From: Acidimicrobiales bacterium
Lineage (GTDB): Bacteria > Actinomycetota > Acidimicrobiia > Acidimicrobiales > Aldehydirespiratoraceae
Assembly: GCA_033344915.1 (NCBI GenBank)
Contig: JAWPML010000001.1
Span: forward strand, 2,786,369 to 2,850,368
DNA length: 64,000 nucleotides
Reading direction: 5' to 3'
The notes under the pieces were generated by a model that saw only the letters and a program-made list of their open reading frames with translations, ran no database searches and was not told the origin of the DNA. Position numbers and translations under genes: made by a program. This document shows positions 58,075-64,000 of the stretch, piece by piece. The first letter of the stretch is position 1; each line of letters opens with the position of its first letter.

Positions 58075-60699
58075 TCACCCGCCCGCGACGACCTCGTCGA
58101 GCAGGGCGAGGGTCGCCTCGGCGATCGGCTGCCAGTCGAGGGCGGCCTGCCGTTCGGGCATCGCGGCGCGACAGGCCGCGAGCCGGTCCTCGGTCAGCCC
58201 GTCGACACAGGCCGTGAGGTCCTCGGCGGCGTCGCCGTAGTAGATCGCCGCGTCGCCCAGGGCCTCGCGGAGGTACCCCCACGAGGAGGCGAGGGTGGGG
58301 ATCCCGGCGCCGATCGCGTCGGCCATGGTCCCCGTCGTCAGCATCCCCTCGGTGAACGGCATCACGAGTGCGTCGAGGGTGTGGAGCCGGCGGGCATAGA
58401 CCGCGTGATCGGTCATCTCGTAGGGCTCGGCGATGATCCGGGGGTCATCGGGGACCGTCTCGCCGTCGAGGCTCCACACCCGCAGCTCGATGTCGTCGCG
58501 GGTGCTCGCGTGCACGGCGTCGAGCACGAGCTGCACGTCCTTTTGCACACGCGGCGCGCCGACCACGCCGAGCCGCAACGGCACCGCGTCCATCCCACAC
58601 GCCTGCTCGGCCTCCGCCTTTCCGCCGGCCGGGCGCAGCGGTTCGAGCATGTGTCCCCAGTGACCGTGGGGGATCACGGCGTGGCGGGTGTGTTCGCCGT
58701 AGGTGTACTCCCGCTCCATCACCGCCCGGCCGTATTCGCTGTGGTGCACGACGACGTCGGCGTTCGCCGCCCACACCGCATACATGTCGGCGGCGTCCTG
58801 GTGGCGGTGGGGAACGCGGTTGTGCTGCGTCCAGAAGATGGTGACGCCGGCCTCGCGGAGCTTGCCGATCGTGCGCTCGGCCGCCTCCGGGGTCGGGCCG
58901 CTCGTCCACTCCGGCCAGTGGATGTGGGCCACGTCGAAGGCGCTCATCGCCGCGGGATCCTCGAGGATCCAACCCGACGAGTGGCGCGTGACCCGGTCGC
59001 CGAGCGGATCCCAGAGACTCGAGTCGTACCAGTGACCGTGGGCGGTGCTCGCCACCCGCAGCGCGGGGGTGACCCGGCACCGGTAGGACAGCGAGCGAGC
59101 GGGTTCGAGGACGAGTTCGTGGCTGCGGCCGTGCTCGTGCCAGAACGACCGGTGCTTCTGCATGCCTGCGGTGTCGACGACCGTGGCGGTGTGGGGCAGG
59201 TCCGTCTCGAACTCGACGGCGAGCGGCCGGACCGTGGTCTCCGGGATCGACACCGAGATCGCGTCGATGGTCGCCGGATCGCGATCCAGCTCGAGCTCCT
59301 CCTCGATCACGAGCGAACGCCGCTCGACCCGATAGCGGGTGCGTCGGGTGCCGTCGATCGCGATGTTGGCCGGCTCCTTCGCGCCGAGATCGAACGAGCT
59401 GAACCGGTCGAACGACACCGTCACCGCGTTCGGCTCGTGGGCGACCGACGCCGGGGGGCCCTGCGTGGAACGAACGGTGCCGTCGGCGTGGATCAGGGGG
59501 AGCCAGCCGATGTGGTGATTGCTGTCGACCGGCGTCTCGAAGGTGCCCGGGAGCCGCGGCGACGCCGCGTAGTCACCCCAGAAACCCCCGACGAACGGCA
59601 GGACGAAGTCGACGCCGCCGCCCCGATGGGCCCACACCGCGGCTTCGCGCTCGTCCTCGAACCGGACCAGGCGGTCCACCGGGCCGAAGCTCTGCGCCGG
59701 AGACGCGGCCTCGACGTCCGCGCCCCGCCGCAACTCGCCGACGGCCTGCACGAGCTTGCCGAGCAGGTCGAGCGTCATCTGGAGCCGGCGCTCCGGACCG
59801 CGGTAACCCATCGTCATCTTGTGCTGATGGGCGGTGACCACGCCATCGACGAACCAGTCCCGCAGCGCCCGCGCCGCCAGCGCCGCCTTGCCCAGCCACG
59901 CCCCGGGGTCATCGCTCATGTCGCGACCGACCGCGGTCGCACCCAGCTCGACGTTCATGACCACGCCGAGGGCCCCGGTCGAACGCCCCCACGACACGGC
60001 GCCACCCGGGGTCGCGACGTCCGCAAGGTCCCCCAGCACGGCCCGTAGCCCCGTCGCCCAGCTCTCGCCCAGCTCGTCGGCGAAGGGCTCGGCGAACAGG
60101 TACACGTCCGGCGTGTACATGTCGTAGTTCGCCCCGCCGAAGTCGTCCCACCAGCCGTAGGGCAGGCCACCGAAGAGTCCGCGGAGCGTGTCGAGCAGTT
60201 CGTCGAGGCGGTTGTCGTCCGGCAGTCGACCGAGCGCCCGTCGGGCGATCTCGCACCGGGTCAGCACGACCGCGAAGTTGTTGGGGAGCGTGCCGTCGTC
60301 GAGCATCGACAACATCGAGGTCGAGTCGATCGCGGACTCGACGTTCGCGATGTCGTCCGCCGTCCAGTGGGCCAGCCGCGGATTGTCGTCGAGTCCGCCG
60401 AGCCGAGCGAGCGTCTCGGCGGCGCGGTACGAGTAGAAGCTGTGCGTCGTCGGGCCGTCGAGTCGGCGCACGATCTCGAGCGCCACATCGTCGCCGCGAA
60501 CACCAGCCACCTTCTCGACGCCCTCGGCGTGGAGCAACCCGAGCGTGAACGCGAGGTCCGCCCGGGCGTCGGCCCCGACGAGATAGCCACCGAACACCGG
60601 CGGGAGTTCGAGGGCGGGCGCGTGGTGCGACTCGAGCTCGGTCAGCACGTCGACGGTCATGTCCAGCAGCTCGTCGGCGAGCTCGGCCGCGGTCGTCAC
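58075..60699 (-). CDS. Fusion of an alpha/alpha-toroid plus beta-sandwich (lyase-like) region with a GT4-like glycosyltransferase
   Basis: 874 aa. Residues about 1-330 are helical with DUF2264/heparinase-like features (YGWWDDFGGANYDMYTPDVY, VSWGRSTGALGVVMNVELGA). Residues 340-620 are beta-rich (RYRVERRSLVIEEELELDRD). Residues 640-870 form a GT-B-like glycosyltransferase (FDVAHIHWPEWTSG, IFWTQHNRVPHRHQ, HAVIPHGHWGHM, LRLGVVGAPRVQKDVQLVLD, MPFTEGMLTTGTMADAIGAG). The first part resembles polysaccharide-degrading enzymes, the last a retaining glycosyltransferase. I do not know such a fusion in the literature. GTG 60699 follows a strong GAGGAGGTG Shine-Dalgarno. Divergent from aldose epimerase. 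Confidence 0.68.
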   Translation of the reverse strand: MTTAAELADELLDMTVDVLTELESHHAPALELPPVFGGYLVGADARADLAFTLGLLHAEGVEKVAGVRGDDVALEIVRRLDGPTTHSFYSYRAAETLARLGGLDDNPRLAHWTADDIANVESAIDSTSMLSMLDDGTLPNNFAVVLTRCEIARRALGRLPDDNRLDELLDTLRGLFGGLPYGWWDDFGGANYDMYTPDVYLFAEPFADELGESWATGLRAVLGDLADVATPGGAVSWGRSTGALGVVMNVELGATAVGRDMSDDPGAWLGKAALAARALRDWFVDGVVTAHQHKMTMGYRGPERRLQMTLDLLGKLVQAVGELRRGADVEAASPAQSFGPVDRLVRFEDEREAAVWAHRGGGVDFVLPFVGGFWGDYAASPRLPGTFETPVDSNHHIGWLPLIHADGTVRSTQGPPASVAHEPNAVTVSFDRFSSFDLGAKEPANIAIDGTRRTRYRVERRSLVIEEELELDRDPATIDAISVSIPETTVRPLAVEFETDLPHTATVVDTAGMQKHRSFWHEHGRSHELVLEPARSLSYRCRVTPALRVASTAHGHWYDSSLWDPLGDRVTRHSSGWILEDPAAMSAFDVAHIHWPEWTSGPTPEAAERTIGKLREAGVTIFWTQHNRVPHRHQDAADMYAVWAANADVVVHHSEYGRAVMEREYTYGEHTRHAVIPHGHWGHMLEPLRPAGGKAEAEQACGMDAVPLRLGVVGAPRVQKDVQLVLDAVHASTRDDIELRVWSLDGETVPDDPRIIAEPYEMTDHAVYARRLHTLDALVMPFTEGMLTTGTMADAIGAGIPTLASSWGYLREALGDAAIYYGDAAEDLTACVDGLTEDRLAACRAAMPERQAALDWQPIAEATLALLDEVVAGG

Positions 60700-60727
60700 C
60701 CCAGCACCTCCTCGGTGGCAGAAGTCG

Positions 60728-60734
60728 TACGGTA
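60728..60734. promoter_or_regulatory. Overlapping divergent -10 boxes for aldose epimerase and the fusion gene
   Basis: TACGGTA at 60728-60734 gives TACGGT on the plus strand, 7 nt before the GTG at 60741, and TACCGT on the minus strand (60734-60729). The latter would start an RNA with a short leader carrying the GAGGAGGTG Shine-Dalgarno of the fusion gene. It is the third such overlap in the window. Confidence 0.55.
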
Positions 60735-60740
60735 GTTCCC

Positions 60741-61769
60741 GTGCCCTCGCCGTATGGAATGACCGCCGGTCACCGTCTGCAACCACCCACGCCCGTGCAC
60801 CGCCACCGCCTCGAGAGCCCGAGCGGCCTCTCGATCGAACTTCTCGACCTCGGCGCCACGCTCTGTCGGATCGAGATCCCCGGCCCCCACGGCCCGATCC
60901 CGCTCTCACTCGGTCTCGATTCCGTGGCGGCCTACGAAGACCCGGTTCGCAACCCCTACCTCGGGGTCACCGTCGGGCGTTTCGCGAACCGGATCGGTGG
61001 CGCGATGTTCACGATCGACGACATCGCCTACGCCCTCGACGCCAACGAGGGCGACAACCAACTCCACGGCGGGTCGCTCGGGTTCTCACGATTCGTGTGG
61101 GACGCCGACGCGACCGATGACGCGGTCACCTTCCGACGCACGAGCCCGGACCGCGAGATGGGGTTCCCCGGAACGCTCCACGCCGCGGTGACCTTCCGGC
61201 TCGACGACCGCACGATCCACATCCGCCACGAGGCCACCTGCGATCAAGCGACCATCGTGTCGATGACGAACCACACCTACTGGAACCTCGGCGGGCCGAC
61301 CGAGGCCGACGTGCGCGAGCACGCCGTGCAGATCGACGCGACGACGGTCGTGCCGGTGGACGACGCGACGCTGCCGAGCGGTCCGCCGCACCCGGTCGCC
61401 GGCACGACCCACGATCTGCGCGCGGCGACACGACTCGGTGACCGCCTCGGCTTCGGCCTGCCGAACGGCTACGACGACTGCTTCGTCGTCGACGGCGACG
61501 GTCTCCGCCGCCACGCCCGGGTCGACCACCCGTCCGGACGAGCGCTCGAGGTGTGGAGCGACCAGCCGGCCGTGCAGTTCTACACCGGGGCGTTCCTCTC
61601 GGGTGGTCCCGGTGCCGACGGCCGCGCCCACGACCCGTTCGCTGCGTTCTGCCTCGAACCGCAACACATCCCCGACGCGCCCAACCTCGACTGGGCACCA
61701 TCGGCGGCGCTGCGACCGGGCGAGCGCTACGTTCACGAACTCGAGTTCCGCCTCGACTGGGCCGACTGA
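60741..61769 (+). CDS. galM: Aldose 1-epimerase (galactose mutarotase family)
   Basis: 342 aa. GalM fold with GVTVGRFANRIGGAMFTIDD (substrate Asn-Arg), NQLHGGSLGFSRFVWDA (catalytic-region His), MTNHTYWNLGG (second His), YDDCFVVDGDG (Asp) and FCLEPQHIPDAPNLDWAPSA with the catalytic Glu. Interconverts alpha and beta anomers of aldoses. The GTG start is 7 nt after TACGGT (leaderless-type); an ATG six codons in is an alternative. Divergent from the lyase-glycosyltransferase fusion gene, which suits a carbohydrate context. Confidence 0.92.
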   Translation: MPSPYGMTAGHRLQPPTPVHRHRLESPSGLSIELLDLGATLCRIEIPGPHGPIPLSLGLDSVAAYEDPVRNPYLGVTVGRFANRIGGAMFTIDDIAYALDANEGDNQLHGGSLGFSRFVWDADATDDAVTFRRTSPDREMGFPGTLHAAVTFRLDDRTIHIRHEATCDQATIVSMTNHTYWNLGGPTEADVREHAVQIDATTVVPVDDATLPSGPPHPVAGTTHDLRAATRLGDRLGFGLPNGYDDCFVVDGDGLRRHARVDHPSGRALEVWSDQPAVQFYTGAFLSGGPGADGRAHDPFAAFCLEPQHIPDAPNLDWAPSAALRPGERYVHELEFRLDWAD

Positions 61770-61780
61770 TCGCGAGCGTC

Positions 61781-62566
61781 ATGACCAATCCCCGTCTCAC
61801 CAGCCGCAGCCGTTCCGTCGCCGGGAAGGTGGTGCTGATCACCGGCGCCGCGTCCGGCATGGGGCGGGCCGAAGCGCACCTCTTCGCGGACGAGGGCGCC
61901 ACGGTCGCCGTGACCGACCTGCGCGAGGCGGACGTGGACGTCGTCGTCGACGAGATCACCGCCGTCGGCGGCACGGGGGCGGGCTATGTCCTGGACGTCA
62001 CCGACCCGCAGGCGATCACGACGGTCGTCGACCGGATCCGGGCGGACCTCGGCCCGGTCGACATCCTCGTGAACAACGCGGGCGTCTCCCTGGGGGGACC
62101 GGTCGACGCCGACGACTTCGAGGACACCTGGGCGCTCGCCCTCGACGTTCTCCTCACGGCGCACCAGCGCATGGTGCGGGCCTGTCTGCCGGATCTTCGC
62201 GCGAGCGGCGAGGGCCGCATCATCAACATCTCGTCGACCGAGGGACTCGGCGCCCAGCGGGGCACGCTGCCCTACACCACGGCCAAGCACGGGGTCATCG
62301 GGCTCACCCGGGCGCTCGCGGTCGATCTCGCCACCGACGGCATCACGGTGAACGCGGTCTGCCCCGGCCCGATCCTCACCGGTATGACCGAGTTGATCCC
62401 GCCGGAGCACCGCGAGAAGTTCGCCCGCCGCCGAACGGCACTGCGCCGTTACGGCGACCCGGAGGAGGTCGCGCACATGGTGCTCAACCTCGCCCTGCCC
62501 GCCTCGTCCTACGTCACCGGCACGGTGATCCCCGTCGACGGCGGCCAGACGATGAAGAACGACTGA
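61781..62566 (+). CDS. Short-chain dehydrogenase/reductase (classical SDR)
   Basis: 261 aa. TGAASGMG near residue 20, TDLREADV after beta-2 (Asp, NAD preference), NNAG, ISSTEGLGAQRGTLPYTTAK (Ser and YTTAK), CPGPILTGM and YVTGTVIPVDGGQTM. Complete classical SDR active site. It lies 11 bp after galM on the same strand and may oxidise the sugar or lactone; the substrate is not evident. Start at ATG 61781; the open frame further upstream is inside galM. Confidence 0.88.
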   Translation: MTNPRLTSRSRSVAGKVVLITGAASGMGRAEAHLFADEGATVAVTDLREADVDVVVDEITAVGGTGAGYVLDVTDPQAITTVVDRIRADLGPVDILVNNAGVSLGGPVDADDFEDTWALALDVLLTAHQRMVRACLPDLRASGEGRIINISSTEGLGAQRGTLPYTTAKHGVIGLTRALAVDLATDGITVNAVCPGPILTGMTELIPPEHREKFARRRTALRRYGDPEEVAHMVLNLALPASSYVTGTVIPVDGGQTMKND

Positions 62567-62657
62567 TCCGCTCGGTTTCCACGGGTCCCGTCGTCGGGTA
62601 CCGTTGCTCCCCGTTCATTACGTTTCTGTGACGACAGAACGTGTGCACCGCCTCGTC

Positions 62658-63854
62658 ATGACCGTCCGCCGTCGCTTCCGTCGCCCTCGTGCCTTCGTCG
62701 TCATCGTCCTGGCGGCGTCCGCCTTCACGGCATCGCTCGCCGGCGCGGCCGACAGCCCGGACGAATTGCGCGAACAACGCCGCGAGGTCCAGGAGGACAC
62801 GGCCGACATCGAGATCCTCGTCAACGCACTCACCGTCGACGCCGAGACGCTGACGGAGGAGCTCGACAAGCTCCGCGAGTCGATCGACGCGCAGCAGGCC
62901 GCGCTCGATGCCGCCCAGCGGCGCGTCGACGCGGCGGTCAGGCAGGAGATCGCGGCCCAGCTCCGCATCGACGATCTCGAACGCGACGTCGGGCGGGTGC
63001 AACAGCTGCTCCAGGACACCGCGGTCAACGCGTTCGTCGGGTTCCAGGGTCCGAACTCCGACAACGCCGCCCTCGACGAGAACCCGTGGCAGTACGCCCG
63101 CACCGAAGCACTGATCGACTTCGGCACCGGCAACACGACGGAGATCATCGACGAGCTGCGCGCCCTCGGCGCCGAGCTCGACCGCCAGCGAGAGGAAGCG
63201 GCAGCCACGAGGGCGGAGCAGGAGGACCAGGCGGCCGAGGTCGCCCGCCACAAGGCAGCCCTCGACGAGGCGTACGCCACGGAGGAAGAGGCGTTGCGCG
63301 CGGTCGAGGACCGGCTGGACGCCCGACTCGCCGAGGTCGCCGCCCTCGAAGCGCTCGACGCCGAGCTGGCCGCCGAGATCAAGGCCGAGGAGCAACGGAT
63401 CGCCGACGCCATCGCCCAGCGCAACCGCGAACGCGGACCCGTCACCATTCCGAACGATGCGCCCGTCGAGCTCACCACGGTGCGGGGCATCGTCGTGAAC
63501 GCGCTCATCGCCGAGCAGGTCGAGGGGTTCCTCGCGGCCATGGAGGCCCGCGGCTACCCACTGTCCGGGGGCGGCTACCGCAGCTCCGATTCCCAGATCC
63601 GTCTCCGCCGCTCCCACTGCGGCACGTCGGACTACGCCATCTGGGAGATGCCCGCCTATCAGTGCAGTCCGCCGACCGCCCGGCCCGGCCGGTCCGCCCA
63701 CGAACGCGGACTCGCGATCGACTTCACCTACAACGGCTCCATCATCCGCAGTCGTAGCTCGTCGGTGTTCCAGGTCATGAGCGAGGTCGCCGGCGACTTC
63801 GGCCTCATCAACCTCCCCAGCGAGCCCTGGCACTGGTCGACCACCGGCGGCTGA
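62658..63854 (+). CDS. Secreted coiled-coil protein with C-terminal VanY/M15-like peptidase domain
   Basis: About 398 aa. Basic N-terminus and signal peptide (AFVVIVLAASAFTASLAGAA), a long coiled coil (about 35-255, DELREQRREVQEDTADIEIL, LDAELAAEIKAEEQRIADAI), then an M15 peptidase domain: YRSSDSQIRLRR, SAHERGLAIDF (zinc His and Asp) and a second zinc site in EPWHWS. D,D-carboxypeptidase or related action on peptidoglycan is the family function; the coiled coil is like those of FtsX/EnvC-type envelope hydrolases. Start uncertain: ATG 62658 or GTG 62628; TACCGT and TACGTT -10-like boxes lie upstream. Overlaps the next gene by 1 bp. Confidence 0.84.
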   Translation: MTVRRRFRRPRAFVVIVLAASAFTASLAGAADSPDELREQRREVQEDTADIEILVNALTVDAETLTEELDKLRESIDAQQAALDAAQRRVDAAVRQEIAAQLRIDDLERDVGRVQQLLQDTAVNAFVGFQGPNSDNAALDENPWQYARTEALIDFGTGNTTEIIDELRALGAELDRQREEAAATRAEQEDQAAEVARHKAALDEAYATEEEALRAVEDRLDARLAEVAALEALDAELAAEIKAEEQRIADAIAQRNRERGPVTIPNDAPVELTTVRGIVVNALIAEQVEGFLAAMEARGYPLSGGGYRSSDSQIRLRRSHCGTSDYAIWEMPAYQCSPPTARPGRSAHERGLAIDFTYNGSIIRSRSSSVFQVMSEVAGDFGLINLPSEPWHWSTTGG

Positions 63855-64000
63855 TGATCCTCGACCTCGCGGCGGCGGAGCCGGACACGCTCGCCCTGAC
63901 CGACGACCTCGGCGGACAACGGACCCGCGCCGAGTTCGTCGATCGGGCCACCCGGCTCGGCCATGCGTTGCGCGACGAGCTGGCGGTGCCCGCCGGCGGT
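63854..64000 (+). CDS. AMP-dependent acyl-CoA synthetase/ligase, N-terminal fragment
   Basis: 49 codons before the window ends. MILDLAAAEPDTLALTDDLG is followed by TRAEFVDRATRLGHALRDEL, the usual opening of acyl-CoA ligases (a short aliphatic start, then an xxAELVDRATRLAHAL helix). All catalytic motifs lie outside. The ATG overlaps the peptidase stop (TGATG), indicating translational coupling. Confidence 0.7.
   Translation, partial: MILDLAAAEPDTLALTDDLGGQRTRAEFVDRATRLGHALRDELAVPAGG

Overview
The window comes from a high-GC (about 70%), gene-dense actinobacterial chromosome. The gene content (several luciferase-like monooxygenases of the F420/flavin type, many SDRs, acyl-CoA ligases, methylmalonyl-CoA mutase, a class-E-like LAxTG sorting signal, Crp and ECF regulators, many leaderless start sites) suggests an environmental actinobacterium, plausibly an Acidimicrobiia (Ilumatobacter-like) lineage. 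That placement is inference. I see no rRNA or tRNA genes, CRISPR array, integrase or transposase; the window looks like chromosome rather than a mobile island.

Layout. (1) 1-5 kb: the 5' end of a cytochrome P450; two divergent citrate-synthase-family genes, one carrying an N-terminal DNA-binding domain, separated by an AT-rich array of ACATTGAT boxes with a perfect palindrome; and a secreted lysyl-oxidase-like protein. (2) 5-19.6 kb: carbon catabolism. meaB, a Dabb-family gene, mutB (B12-binding) and mutA (non-B12) of methylmalonyl-CoA mutase, with an SDR and a beta-helix secreted protein between the mutase genes. Divergent from mutA is a branched-chain amino acid ABC operon (lipoprotein receptor, LivH-LivM fusion permease, LivG, LivF), then a small membrane protein and an amidohydrolase. 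Val/Ile uptake next to the propionyl/methylmalonyl branch fits one catabolic module. (3) 19.6-31.6 kb: MFS transporter, a 45-codon membrane ORF, acyl-CoA ligase with a strong terminator, arsenate reductase, SDRs, LLM oxidoreductases, molybdopterin oxidoreductase, GNAT, a phosphotransferase-like protein, a methyltransferase and a nitronate-monooxygenase-like protein.

(4) 31.65-43.8 kb is the most unusual region. Three consecutive sigma/anti-sigma-like pairs (the third sigma is degenerate) are interleaved with a membrane-anchored tandem AOC-like barrel protein and two paralogous membrane-anchored esterases; a sulfotransferase lies on the other strand. The three anti-sigma-like proteins share an N-terminal FW motif and one TM segment but carry different ectodomains: a transglutaminase fold with Ser in place of the catalytic Cys plus an Asp-box propeller; a propeller alone; and neocarzinostatin-like sandwiches. 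Each of the four plus-strand transcription units has the same two-block motif upstream (GGAAsGA-like, then CGTC, with exactly 14 nt between the core hexamer and CGTC). I read this as a compact self-regulating ECF regulon for the cell envelope.

(5) 43.8-64 kb: leaderless thiolase, DUF3048 lipoprotein, NTF2-like and Gfo/Idh genes from overlapping divergent promoters, SRPBCC, CysQ-like phosphatase, SDR, methyltransferase, Crp-family regulator, a large Calx-beta/pentapeptide surface protein, an Fe-S-type HTH regulator divergent from a VOC gene and SulP transporter, an LLM oxidoreductase, a PhnZ-like HD protein, a lyase-like/glycosyltransferase fusion divergent from aldose epimerase, an SDR, a coiled-coil VanY-like peptidase and the start of an acyl-CoA ligase.

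A recurrent feature is a TANNNT hexamer 6-8 nt before the start codon with no Shine-Dalgarno sequence, the expected signature of leaderless transcripts. At three places the -10 boxes of divergent genes overlap physically.
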